Source of the DNA: Motacilla alba alba | Lineage: Eukaryota > Chordata > Aves > Passeriformes > Motacillidae | Assembly: GCF_015832195.1 (NCBI RefSeq) | Contig: NC_052046.1 | Location: forward strand, 43,844,473 to 43,908,472 | DNA length: 64,000 nt | Reading direction: 5' to 3' | Part shown: positions 12,401-23,725 of the stretch, one piece after another | Layout: every line of letters begins with the position of its first letter | How positions within the stretch are numbered: position 1 is the stretch's first letter | Made by a program: the position numbers and the translations under genes | Notes under the pieces: generated by a model | Seen by the model: the letters and a program-made list of their open reading frames with translations, nothing else | Databases searched by the model: none | Told to the model about the DNA's origin: nothing

Positions 12401-15400
12401 ATGCCACATGCATAAGACATTTTGGCCACTTTTCTGCACAGAGAGTCCTACCCTGACCTGCAACTGGTCCAAAGCAAGGCCAGGGATAATTGCAAAGTTA
12501 AATCCTTACAGGATCAGAATCTATCAATTCTGTTTAAAACAGGAGAAAAGAAGTTTAAAGATAGTGGAGAATTGTGATAACTAGGTCCAAGATTACTCCT
12601 AATCTCTGGTTGTCACTTTCATGTTGCTGGTTTTTGTGACTGTGCATAAGGAAGTTGTGCAAGTCTTCCTGCCAGTAGTGCAGAGATGTCCAAAACACTG
12701 GTCCCATAAGTGAAAGACTTGATCCCAGTATGAACTCATGCTCCAAGAACACTATTTTAAATAAAAGAAGAAATATGTAACTGGTACAAAATCCAATAAT
12801 ATATTGTTTGTGAACCCCTAGAATGTTCTATCTCCTTACAGCACATCTCTAATCTTACTACTTTTCACAATTTTTTCACTCCTCTCTGCCTGCTGGAGAT
12901 CAGCATGTGTTAACTTAATCCTGCTGAAAATCTGAATTTTGGCTTTGAAGACTGCTGATTACAAGACAGAGAAAATATCTTTTCCCATCTTTTTTTAAAA
13001 CCACAGATTTCTGATTTGAAGTATGATCGCTGCAGATCCAAAAGCAGGAATAGTGCTAAGAAAAACCTGGAGACTGTATGTCCCAGTTCCTGTCTTTCAC
13101 AGGTGAAGAGACTTCTCTCTCCTGACTTTATGCCTTGGATCCTATTGCAGAGGGAAAACAAAAAAAAGGCTGCTGTCTCCTCTGGTCTACTTCTGATAGG
13201 TTTTTTTTTTTTTTCCTCACAGGGGCTAAAAAGAACTGAAGAAGGGAGGGGCCTTTTGACTGACATAATTGCTGGCTGCAAGGAGAGAAGATCCTGACTG
13301 GGAGACAGGAAGAAAGGTTTATACCACCTCCCAAATTAATAAAATACTTGGTTAACTAGAAAGAACTTGGCCTGGACCTGGTCTTCTTGTATGTGCTTGA
13401 GCAGTGGGAAAACCAGCTATCGAGATGGCAGCAGTGAATTTTCTGTGTGTTGGTGCTTATTTCGTTGTCTGCTCTGCATTGGCCCAGCCTAGACAGGTCC
13501 TTAATTGCTTTATTAGTTTGTCGCTTCATGCGTGAGTCAGAGACATTCAAGATTTGGTGGTTTGTACCCAGCAAGTTCTAGCAAAGAAGTTCTTAGTTAT
13601 TACATTGCAGGTCCAGTCCTGCAATACAGTCCTGCCAATACAGCGTCAACAGGGAGATATCCTATCTAACTCCTCCTGGGATTTATGGATCTGTCTATGC
13701 ACTGGAATGGCAATATGGCTTGGAAAGAATATATACCCATGTATGAGCCTATCACATATACATGCAGGATGATCACAGTACCAGACAAACTCCAGGCAGA
13801 TCACTCTAAGGAAGGAGTTCTGCACGCTAATCTTCTTTCCCACCCCTCCTCATCACTTCCAGTGCACGAAAACTGCTGGAAAATTCTCTCTCTGACACAT
13901 ATGATAATCTCCAGCTTTTAGCAATAGCTATGCTCAGTAATCACCAATAGGAATGGTGGAGAATGACAAAGGGCAATACAAAGTCAAAGTGAAAGATCAG
14001 CTCCTCACATGGTGTGTTTTATAGCTAAATGTTAGCTAAATACAGAGACTAAATGAGCCTCTGTAAAGAGCTCAGGCATTTTGAAGATCTACTTACCCCT
14101 TTAGAAGAGGTAATCATACAGGGACCAAATCTCTGTCCCTTCTTTATCACTCATTTTCCCCAAGCAAGTTCTGTCCTTAACTATGTCCCAAAATAAGATG
14201 CAAGAGAATGGAGTTTATTAATGGGAAAGAGTGGTATCCTGGTCCACATGAGCGAATGTGCAGCAGACATTCCAAGGGGTAGAAATACCAGTCCACTATT
14301 GATGAGTTTTGAAAACCTGGCAGTAGAGACTATGATCCCTGTACATAAAGCACAGCTTTGGCGGTGCAAATCACACTGTGAAAAAACCAAAGCTGTGTCC
14401 TGAAAGATGATGTGCAGCGCCAGACAAGAGAGCTTGCCTAGTCCTGGCACTGCACAGTACATTTTCTGGAGGTGGAGAGGACAATCTCGCCATCATCATG
14501 TGGTTATGATTAGGATACCAGCTCACCTTTTTTATAGGAGGACCTTGCCATTAGGACAGTGTAACATGTTTTAAAAAGGGTAATTTTTATCTGTTCTTTT
14601 TGCAGGTGAAGAAAAAAGAGACAAAGTGAACCAAGATACCTGAGGCCAATGAGAAGTTTAGTAACCGAGTCTGAATCAGACATTGGGCTGTCTAGTGGGT
14701 CAGCATCAAGTTAACCAGGTATTCATAAAGCTGTGTTACTTACTAATGTAAATGTGTCCACACTAGAGGGTGCTGCATTGCTTTTCTAAAGTAATTTCCT
14801 GTATTTCTTCTATTTAAGCTCACGCTGAATGCAAGTAAAACTTCTTTTTGCTTGACAGTGAAGGTCTAAAGAACAGGAACTATTCTTGGGTAACTCAATG
14901 TAGGCATGCAGTTTTGCTTTGGAGAATTAAGTTTCTAAGGAGGAAAAGAAGCTCCTTTTTAGATCAATGAATATGCAAAGGCATTTTCCCAGGAAATACT
15001 GTACACATACATAACTATACATATAAATAATCTCCTTTATTCATAAAAGCAATTAAAAAATAGAAAATAGAATAAGACAGAATTTTAACAGAAATAGTGG
15101 AACAGGACTTGTGTTTCTTAAAAACAATTTCAATCAAAATGTTGACAGTCAAATTTTTATGGTAGAATATGTACATACAATAGACTGTTTTATGAAAATC
15201 AGTTTTATCAGTAACAGGCTGACTTTAAATATCTTTTAAAAGTACACATACAGATTAAAAAAATCCAATCCAAACACTCATTCTCCAGCAAACTTAAGAA
15301 AATTAACTTTAATTAAATTAACAAAAACCTCTCAATCTGAAAATTATGTGGGATTAATTTATGTAGCTCGGAGGCTGTGAATACAGACTAGGCATGACAT

Positions 15401-16186
15401 CAGGATCAACAACATTTCTAATCAATCAAGGGAGTGGCTGAGACTCTGCTCCTTTTAGAAGGGAATAAATTCAGAGAAATGTTGTTGAGGTTAATGGTGA
15501 CATGAATCTTAGATTTTAGCACTGGTGTCATGCTACCAAAGATGTGTCCTTAGCAAGGAGGATGCATACACACACATGCACAGATATGCATATGTGCACA
15601 TATAGAGAATGCAGACATCAGCATGTCTCAGCTGCATTCTTTGGAACAATTTTCTTTGGCCTGAGAGTGAGAAATAAATTTTGCTGCTGGGAATATAAGA
15701 GCCCAGAATAGCTATTATAGAAGGAGTTAAAGGTTAGTTTTCTCAATGGGCAACTCAACAGACTCTAAATCAAACACGAGTGAGAGAAGCCATACCATGT
15801 GGAATTGAAATGGACATAAATTATTCTGCTTTTTTCCTTAAGTTTTCTTCTGTACTACAGTTACCTTATGCTGGCTTTAGCCAAATTAGTGCATCTCTCA
15901 TACTTTTTGATATCAGACTGCACATACTTGTGAGAATTAATACACCATCTGCATACAGACCTGAGAAAGGCACGATTTTGAGCTGCTTTCATCAAACCAC
16001 AGCTTCCTCCTGATGTTACGTCGATAAGGTAGGTGCAGAGGCATGCTCTCTGCAAATTTATATTCAGGATTACAATTTGCATAGCATTCTTCATGAAGTT
16101 TGTGGGAATGCTGGATTACTCCGCTGACAAATTTATGAGACTAAGAGGAAGGTTGTCAATAATTCAATTAAGCTGCTACTAGTAAT
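9456..16186. other. Unassigned non-coding stretch
   Basis: No exon, RNA gene or repeat family could be supported. Notable composition: 16 T at 10922-10937, a T-run at 13201-13214, and an A/T-dominated zone at 15000-15360 that includes TTAATTAAATTAA-type segments. All open frames are short and overlap frames on the other strand. Confidence 0.55.
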
Positions 16187-16250
16187 TTTTCAATATATTA
16201 ATATATTTTCAATATATTTCAATGAAAATGTATATTTTCAATATATTCCA
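16187..16250. repeat. TTTTCAATATATT short tandem repeat with a 16-bp palindrome
   Basis: Three imperfect copies of TTTTCAATATATT occur in about 60 bp. Between the first two lies AATATATTAATATATT (16192-16207), which is its own exact reverse complement. The whole stretch is nearly pure A/T. Confidence 0.7.
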
Positions 16251-17404
16251 GTAGCCACTGTTTTAAGTCCTTTTAAAATGACTGCATGGCAGTGGAACTT
16301 GTTACATGTGAACCTGGAAAGGCAATATAGCTGGGAAATTATGGTATGTATTGATTAATGCTGAAAAAAAAATCTCCTAGCTTCGATCAGAGACGTAGCT
16401 GCTGGAATTGAAGGGAAGATACTTCCAAATTAAAAAGCAATCTCTACAGCATCTAGCTGATGCTGCACTTGAATGCACATGTTGCAACTTTCCACTGTGT
16501 TGAATTATCACCTGTCTTCAAACTCACATGACACCTCTGGTTTCCTTGTTCCCTGACTTTGTCAGGAGTTCCACTCTCCTTGACACGTGTTCCATAGCAC
16601 ACTTTGCTACAGCAAAAGCTCTGCCCTCATTCCTGCTGCTTATGGTGCTTTACAGCTGCTAAAAAAACGATTGTTTTCATGTTTGGATTAAAACAGTAAG
16701 CATACTTACTGAAATCAGAGGTGGCAGTTTTATCAGATACCCTAGTAAATTCTCCTGAAATTCAGAGGAGGCTTTTTTGACAGGGGAGATAATTCCAAGT
16801 GCATGAACTAGGTTTTGTCCTCCGGCTTCGCCCTGTATGGCTCCATGCGGCTCCTCAATGGACCATGACAACTCCCTACCTTGCTAAATTCCCCTTCAGC
16901 AGCAGACACTTCAGAAAACACATTCTGAATGGTTTTTGCACGGGTACTCCACACATGCCATGGCTCGGAGTGCAGGGCTGATAAAGGCCCCTGCAGAACT
17001 GAGTTGCTCAGCCTGGGGAAGGTGGGAAGGATGCTCTCCCTGTAAGGAGGAGCTGTAGGCAGATCACAACAACCTGTTTTTGAGCCTTGGTACTGGAGAC
17101 AGACCAGTGTGAGGTCAGGGCTCTGCGCCCACCATTTCAGCATCGTACACTGGAGATACTTCATCCTATGAAAATAAATGGAAAGGAAACAGGAGGAAAA
17201 GGAGAGCAGATAAAGCCAGACAGGGGCAAAAAAGTGGTGTATCCTTCCCTTCCAGTGGCATAAAATGCATTGGAGTCCCATTATCACTGTGCCCTCTGCA
17301 CCTTCCTCTCCAGCACATGGTGTATGTAGATTTCACAGATGTCAGATGATATTGCAGAACCATTGTTTGAAATCCAGGTGCACAAACTGTCAGTTATTAT
17401 TTGC
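16251..17404. other. Unassigned non-coding stretch
   Basis: The minus strand carries a 159-codon open frame at 16808-17287. It shows no signal peptide, domain or splice-bounded structure that I recognise. A frame of that length is plausible by chance in six frames of 64 kb. Confidence 0.55.
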
Positions 17405-17449
17405 ATTCAGTGGATTACCATTAGTGGATTACCATTCAGTGGATTACCA
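17405..17449. repeat. Three tandem copies of a 14-16-bp unit
   Basis: The unit TTCAGTGGATTACCA is repeated three times. The middle copy lacks one base. The high similarity suggests a recent slippage duplication. Confidence 0.85.
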
Positions 17450-18614
17450 AAGAAGATAATACTGTGCTTCCATTGCATTTGCTGATAGTAGAGCAGCTCT
17501 GCACATTGTGGGAGCTTGACCTCGTGAGAGATGAGATGCCCAGGTGTTGGAAGAAATGCTTCACACCAGAAGAGTGAGAGGGACAATGCTGTTGTTGCTG
17601 TTTTCCTCACCTCTGTTACTAGGACAGTGAAGCCTGATGGCTAGGCTAGCCTGAGATCCAGCCTACTAGCAATGCAATCATCTGGTCTCTGTCACTAGAA
17701 GCAGGGAGAAGGTGTCTGTGTGTTTCTACTCCCCTGAGGTGTGGTGCAGAAGTAAGAGCCACAGTATTGGCTGTTTTCAGTAAGAGTATAAAAGCTTATT
17801 GAAACAGTATCTTTGGACATGGGAAGGCCAGGAAGAACATGCAAAGCCTCAAGAAAACACTTTTGCTATTTCACTCTGAAGAACCTTTTATCACTAAACC
17901 AGATACAATTCCTCTGAAGGTCTCCAGTAACTTTCGTCTGCAGATCAGTAGGAAATTCACCCTGAAGTGGAGAAAATATTCATGTTCTTCTGTGGCACTT
18001 ACCAGTTTTTCATGCCACTCTGATCTTTCTCTATGTTGTTCTGTCAGAAATAGACAACTTTTAATCTTTTTTGTCTCTAAGTAACTTCTGTCTTTAGACA
18101 AGTTGTTTTATCTAGTCCTCAGGTTATCCCACATTTAACCTCCCTGTGAGATGTGCTCTTCCTCTATTTCTCACCATATTATTTGTAGGGAGAGAAGAAT
18201 CAGCATCTGAGCTAGAAGACAAGAGCCCAGTCCCATCTTTTACCACAGAGGAGGAATAGGATCACTGGTGATCCAGGCAGAGCATGATGCAGGGAGAGAT
18301 GTCATTTGTGATTTCTCGGGCTCACTTTCAAGCCAGATCTCTGAAACTTGTATATTTAAGCATGCATAAAACACACACTTCTTCTCCCACGCTGTTTGAT
18401 TTATGATTCAGTGTGGTGCCTCTCTTCTCCAAGGCTTGTCTGCAAAGCCAAACCATCCAACAGAGCAGCTAGCTGGTGACCTTAGACCTTTAACCCAATC
18501 CCCGACAATGTCTGCTGATTCTAATATTTCAAATCCTGATGGATCACGTAGGTGGGCTTGTTTTATTTGCACATGGCACTATTTGTATCTTCTCATATTA
18601 AAAACCTAGGAAAC

Positions 18615-18617
<3 letters not shown>
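17450..18617. other. Unassigned stretch with a weak MIR-like segment
   Basis: Around 18095-18155 the order GACAAGTTGTTTTATCT, then CCTCAGGTTATCCC loosely follows the 3' half of MIR. The agreement is too weak to annotate as a separate element. Nothing else was recognised. Confidence 0.3.
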
Positions 18618-18668
<51 letters not shown>

Positions 18669-18673
18669 TATAT
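18618..18673. repeat. (AT)n microsatellite, 56 bp
   Basis: This is an uninterrupted AT dinucleotide run except for one C at 18663. It is self-complementary throughout, likely length-polymorphic, and able to extrude a hairpin. Confidence 0.98.
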
Positions 18674-19654
18674 TGCACCACATGTTGCCAAGAGAACATA
18701 AGAGGTAAAAGTTGAGTACTCGGGAGTTAGGTAATGCCAAAAACACTTGAACTCCCTCGTGTGCGCACATTATGAAACAGTCTCTACTTACGGGATCACA
18801 TTACTCCTGTTTCCACAGGTCAGAGAATACTAGGTGCTGTAAGCTGGAGGAAAGCCTTGATTCTATGTCTCTCCTGCTCTTGTGACAGAAATTAGGTGGT
18901 AAAATGCAAAACAGAAAACTGTGACGAATAGGGTAGTTTGGCAACAGGTGTAAGCAAGAAAATCATCTGGTTGAGATGTAGCACCTTCAAGGTGTGTGGC
19001 AATATTTGGCACAAATTTCCTGCTAAAAGATTTCATCTGCATTCATACTATTCTCATGTGGTCTGGTCTATCCTTGGGATTTTATGCTGAAAATTGTAAT
19101 TACGACCAGCAGTAAGATTCACCAGCATGGGAAAAATAGAACAGAAGGGAAAGAACCATAAAGACAAAATGTATTTTTCTTTCTGCTGCACATTGGTGTT
19201 CCAGAGGTGTGGGGAAGGGAAGGGATTTCATAAGACTAAATTGCAGAGTTATGTGACAGCTCAGCAGTTCTATTAGGTTTGTCCTTCACATTGGTGTGGA
19301 GTATCAAACTCCATGCATTCAGGCACTTTGCGAGTTTTTTATTGTTTATTTCAGGGACACAGTAAACCGACTCTCGCCGGGCATGTCTAGTGGTCTGCTG
19401 CACAGTAACCCTTTATCTCTGTAGTAAAGAAAAAAATTATTGAGAAAAAGGAATTAAAAAATGGAGGAAATTAAAGGGAAAAAAAAAAAGAGTGTAAACA
19501 CAACCTGAAAGTATAATCACTTTGCCAAAACTTCATTCATAACAGTATGAACATGTTTATTGGTGTTGAATTAACTTCAAGCAATCACTCAGGACTGAGG
19601 AAAAAATGGGTGTTGACTAGAAAAATGGGATAGGAACAGACTAGATGAAAATGT
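18674..19654. other. Unassigned non-coding stretch
   Basis: AT-rich with A-runs near 19430-19490. No gene or repeat family was recognised. Confidence 0.5.
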
Positions 19655-20100
19655 CCTCAAGGTCAGTTTTAGGACATCTGTTGTTCATAACATGTGTCTA
19701 TATATAAATATAAAATTACTTGGATGAGGGTGTTGAAAACCTAAGCAAAATCCAGCTCTAGTTTCTGTTTGCTCACTCTGGAGTAATTCCACAGACTTTA
19801 GTGGAGAAGATCCAGATTTACCCTAGTTAAAAGATGGAGAGCACAGTCTGACTCTGAGAGCTCAAAACCCTGAGAGCTCAGAGTTTACAGATGATGCAGA
19901 GGATGACCAAATAGCAAGGAAGAGCGTAACCAGATTCCAAGGGATTTGGATTATATTGAGAATTGGAGCCAGCAGATGGGAAATGCAGTTCATTGTCAAA
20001 ATGATAAAATAATGAGGCTGAGTTCAGGGAGACAATCTAGGGAATAACTGCTACATTCAGCAAATGTCATAACTAGAAAAGAGATTAAGGAAAAATAATT
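19655..20100 (+). mobile_element. Old CR1 LINE fragment (reverse-transcriptase region), interrupted
   Basis: The left part (19655-19741) resembles the CR1 segment encoding the stretch just before the polymerase active site. The right part (19881-20040) resumes with TTTACAGATGATGCA (19884-19898), which encodes F-T-D-D-A in place of the usual F-A-D-D-T. It then follows the downstream reverse-transcriptase order (TTGAGAATTGG, GGAAATGCAGTTCA). Similarity is patchy and the frame is broken, so the copy is old. About 140 bp between the two parts (19742-19880) is foreign to CR1. The boundaries are approximate. Confidence 0.6.
19742..19880. repeat. Segment inserted in the old CR1, possible ancient SINE piece
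   Basis: Part of this segment (GACTTTAGTGGAGAAGATCC, then AGATTTACCC) resembles a motif often seen in turtle and crocodilian repeats (a short GACTTCAGTGGAG...GATTTACACC-type string). Its right edge carries an 11-bp direct repeat, CTGAGAGCTCA, at 19854 and 19870. That could be slippage or a trace of insertion. The family is uncertain. Confidence 0.3.
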
Positions 20101-20784
20101 GAATCCCTCAGCCTGTTACATAGCTACAGAAAATAGAAAGGCCTGTGAGGTATATGCTTAAGTGCTGTAGTACGGGTAAAGAATATTAAGAAGATGCACA
20201 GTAGTCATAGTATCTATGGCACTGCCTAAGAAATTGTCTCTGCTTCTAATTATCAGTGTACAGAAAAGCTACCCTACCATTTTTCTTCCTTTACTGAGAA
20301 GGCCTAGCATTGATCTGGGCAACGCAAGTTAGGAGAAAGGATTCCTTGGTTTGGTTTTATCTCTGTCCTTTCTTCCAGTATAACTGTGAGATTCCAGTTA
20401 GCAGATGGATGTGGAGAACACCTCAGTGACGCACAAGCATTGCATACTCTCACAAGAGAGACCTTAAACCCTGAGCTCCCCCAGAGAAAAATGATTTAGG
20501 CTGGTAGGTATGCCAGCATTTCAGGAAATCCCTCTCATTTGTCTAGGACCTGTATGTTGGTCCAGCTTTGTGATGAATTTGCAATAGTCAGAGTAAACAG
20601 AAAATATTCAAGAGCAGACATTCTATCGCTATCCCCACATTCACCATTTGTGCTGGCACCATTCTCAGTCCCAGACTGAGAGGGACCAAGAGAAATCTTG
20701 TCCGAAAACCTGTGAGTGCCAAGGAAAGTGTACTCCTCTGATACTCAAGAAGGGTGTGCTGGTAGCAACTGATTAAGAGCAGGC
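20101..20784. other. Unassigned stretch between two CR1 fragments
   Basis: It may contain further degraded CR1 at both edges. The older fragment's 3' part may continue to about 20200, and the younger element may begin near 20700. Neither extension is clear enough to draw a boundary. Confidence 0.35.
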
Positions 20785-22442
20785 AGAAGTAATCACTGAG
20801 TTCTTTTCCTGAGTCTTCACTGGCAGTCAGATCTTCCACTTTCTTTCAAAACCTCCACCCTATGGGTAAGTGTGGGGGAGTGAAGTCCATTTCACTGTAA
20901 GCAAAATGCAGGTGTGGGATCACTTGATGAAGCTAAATAGCTACCAGTCTATGGGACCTGATGAGATACATCACAAGCTTCTGGGGGATCCAGCTCATGT
21001 TGTTGCCAAGCCACTCTCTATCATATTTGAAAACTCATGGCAGTCAAGCAGAAATCCCTGAGGACTGGAAAATGGTAATTGTTGCTCCCAGTTCTAAAAA
21101 GGGAAAAAAGGAACGAAAAGGAAAAAGGGGAACTACAGATTGGCAAGCCTCACCTCTATGCCTGGGAAGATCATGGAGCAGATCCTCCTAGAAAGTATGC
21201 TATGGCACATTAAGAGATGATGGGGCGATTCAAGGCAGCCAGCACAGCTTTACAAAGGGCAAAGTGTGTTTGATCAATCTGGTGACCTCTGGAGTGATGG
21301 CAATTGTCAACAGGGAAAGACTGAAAGATGTCATCTACTTAGACTTCTGTAAGGTTTTTGATATGGTTCCCACATCACATTCTGATGTCCAAACTGGAGA
21401 GACATGGATTTAAAAGATGGACCATTCAGTGGATAAGGACTTGGCTGGATGGATGCAACCAGAGAGTTGTGCTTTATGTCCAGGTGGAAGCTGGTGACAA
21501 GTGATGTCCATCAGGGCTCTCTGCTAGGACCGGTGCTCTTCACTGTCCCATCAATGGCACAGACAGCAGGATTGAGTGCATCCCCAGCAGGTTTGGAGAT
21601 GACACAAAGCTGAGCAGTGCAGCTGACACAACACAAGGATGGCATGCCAAACAGAGGGGCCTGGACAAATTTGAAAATTTGGCCAATGAACTTCATGAAG
21701 TTCAACAAGTCCAAGTGCCAGGTGCTGCACCTGGATCAGCAATCCCAGACAGGACTAAAAACTGGGAGAAGTCATTGAGAACAATCCTTCTGAGAAGTGC
21801 TTGGGGGCTCTTGTGGATGAAAGGTTGTACATGAGCCATGCATAGAAAGCCAGCTGTATCCTCACTTCAGCAAAAGAAAAGTGGCCAGCAGGTAGAGGGA
21901 TGTGATTTTCTGCCTCTACTTTGCCTTTGTGATACCCCACCTGGAGTGCTCTGTCCAGGTCTGGGGTCCTTCACAAAGGAAAGATAGGGACCTGTTGGAG
22001 TGAGTCCAGAGGAGGCCACAAGGATTACTGCAGAGGTGGAGTACCTCTCTTATGGAGACAGGCTGAGAGAGCTGGGATAGCTCAACCTGGAGAAGGCTTC
22101 AAGGAGACCTCATTGCAGCCTTCCAGGACCTTAAGGAGGCTTAGAGAATTGAGGAATAAAGACTGTGAGAGTGTGTAGAGACAGGACAAGGGACAATGGT
22201 TTTTAACTGAAAGAGAGTAGTTTAGATTAGATGTTAGGAAGAAATTCTTTACTCACAGGGTACTCAGGCACTGTGCACAGGTTTTCCATAGTGGTTGTGG
22301 ATGCTCCATCCCCGGAAATATTCAAGACTAGGTTGGATGGGGCCTTGACAAACTGGGTCTAGTGGAAGGTGTCACTGCCTATGACAAGGGGTTGGAGCTA
22401 TATGATCTTTAAGTACTTTGCAATCCTTCTATGATGCTATGC
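20785..22442 (+). mobile_element. CR1 LINE, 5'-truncated, about 1.65 kb
   Basis: The element covers the second half of CR1 ORF2 and the 3' end. Recognisable landmarks in order are: the 'specify full path' like segment MGPDEIHHKLL (from 20950), the PEDWK segment (from 21056), KIMEQ-ILLES near 21170, the YLDFCK segment near 21340, the active-site FGDD (21592-21603), and the C-terminal segments near 21780-22100. It ends in the CR1-type tail TTCTATGATGCTATG (22427-22441). The 5' end is lost, as usual for target-primed reverse transcription. A frame change occurs every few hundred bases, so no full protein can be made. It is better preserved than the fragment at 19.66 kb, hence probably younger. 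Confidence 0.9.
20940..22330 (+). pseudogene. CR1 reverse-transcriptase relic (ORF2, C-terminal half)
   Basis: This decayed reading frame lies inside the CR1 copy. In CR1, ORF2 encodes an N-terminal endonuclease and a reverse transcriptase that copies the LINE RNA at a nicked genomic site. Here only the fingers-palm and thumb/C-terminal region remains. The palm box reads F-G-D-D (21592-21603), so both catalytic aspartates survive. Around it the frame is broken by indels and stops. One example is a TAG at 21845-21847, in the frame where the consensus continues past the MSH segment. No functional enzyme is expected. Confidence 0.8.
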
Positions 22443-23581
22443 ATTTATTATGAGGATGAATATTTTTGAGGATTCAGGTTAATTACAACAGGCACATATT
22501 GCACTGTCCCTCTTCATAGAGCATACCCTCACATTAACTGACTTGCTTGACAGGTTCCTATAAAATATGGAGATGAAAGTAATATATTTATTGATGACTA
22601 ATTTTTTCTTCCACAAGGGAGTGACAGGACATTATATCCTATACTATAAATTTATGGTTTCAGTTCAACAGTTTACCTTTCCTAATTTCATGATTCTGCC
22701 CTTTAATACTTACTAGTCCTGCCAGGATCACTCTGGAGCCAAAACACTGACGTGTTGAACACCTTTTGTTACAATACTATTGATTTTGATTAAATGAGCA
22801 AGAGACTGAGGCTAAAGGCTTGATTTAATTTTCTGCTTTATTTTTTCCAAAATCAACTTCCCTGATAAAACAGTTTTTGGATGTTTTAGTGGACTCAAGT
22901 TTTCTAATTTGGCTGTGATTTTTTTCCTATCTCTGTTGATGTTTCCTTTGTGAGGGCAATTCTGGGTTATACAGGACACCACTGGTTGTAGCTTTTCCAG
23001 CATGTTCCCAGGCAGTAGTTGCCTCATTCTCACTTCGACAAGCAGGTGAGCAGGTCTGAACGCTGCTCTACCTGCTCAGCTCTCTGGCAGGGAGGGGCTT
23101 TAATACCAACAGAAAGAGTAGGTGGGGAAAATGCATGAGAACACAGCACACTTGCTGTGAATCAGCAGGTGTGTGCCTGACACCCACCTAAGCCCTTGCA
23201 TTTTGTATACAGGTGTCTTTGCTGTCACGTCACTGACACCCTCCTCCTCCTCTGGCAAAAAAGATAGTGCTTGTCAATGCTTCACAAAAAAATCACAGGG
23301 GATGTCCAACATTCAGAATCTGAAAAAGGATCTGCAAGTTACTCCTGAAGAACCAACCCCCTCCCCCCACTCCCAACAAAATTATTTTTTAATGTTAAAA
23401 AAGAAGCAGAAGTATTGGAGAAGACCAAAGCTGTTTGTGAACTAATTGAAGGATGTCCTTTTTGCAGGTACTTCTGTGTGAAAATGTCTGGATCCTATGT
23501 TGTGATCCAGTCTAAAAACAAAACAGGAGAACTTCTATCAGAAAAGTCCATAACCAAGCAGTCCAAGAGTCAACATTTCGT
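22443..23581. other. Unassigned non-coding stretch
   Basis: AT-rich on the left and mixed on the right. The segment 23350-23375 is C-rich. No gene or repeat was recognised. Confidence 0.5.
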
Positions 23582-23725
23582 AGATTTAAAGGTCAGTAGG
23601 GACCATTATCTAATTTAGGATGACAGCCAGTAAAGCACACAGGCTGTAAGGCTTCATCCAATTACCTCTGCATCAGCCTAGAGCTTTTATATGCCTGTGG
23701 CATATTTCACTCTGAAGAAATGGTT
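23582..23725 (-). mobile_element. Ancient (turtle-type) CR1 3'-end fragment
   Basis: On the plus strand it reads TTTAAAGGTCAGTAGGGACC, ATTATCTAATTTAGGATGAC, then CACAGGCTGTAAGGCTTCATCC, CCTCTGCATCA, and ends near CATATTTCACTCTGAAGA. This order matches, from memory, the complement of the CR1 3' end common in turtles and crocodilians (GGCCAGAAGGGACCATTATG, ATCATCTAGTCTGAC, then CACAGGCCATAGAACTTCA, TCCTGCATCA). It is diverged but collinear. This lineage predates bird-specific CR1. Confidence 0.75.

Noticed and set aside
16808..17287. Minus-strand open frame of 159 codons
   Set aside because: No domain or exon boundaries recognised. Shorter frames overlap it on both strands.
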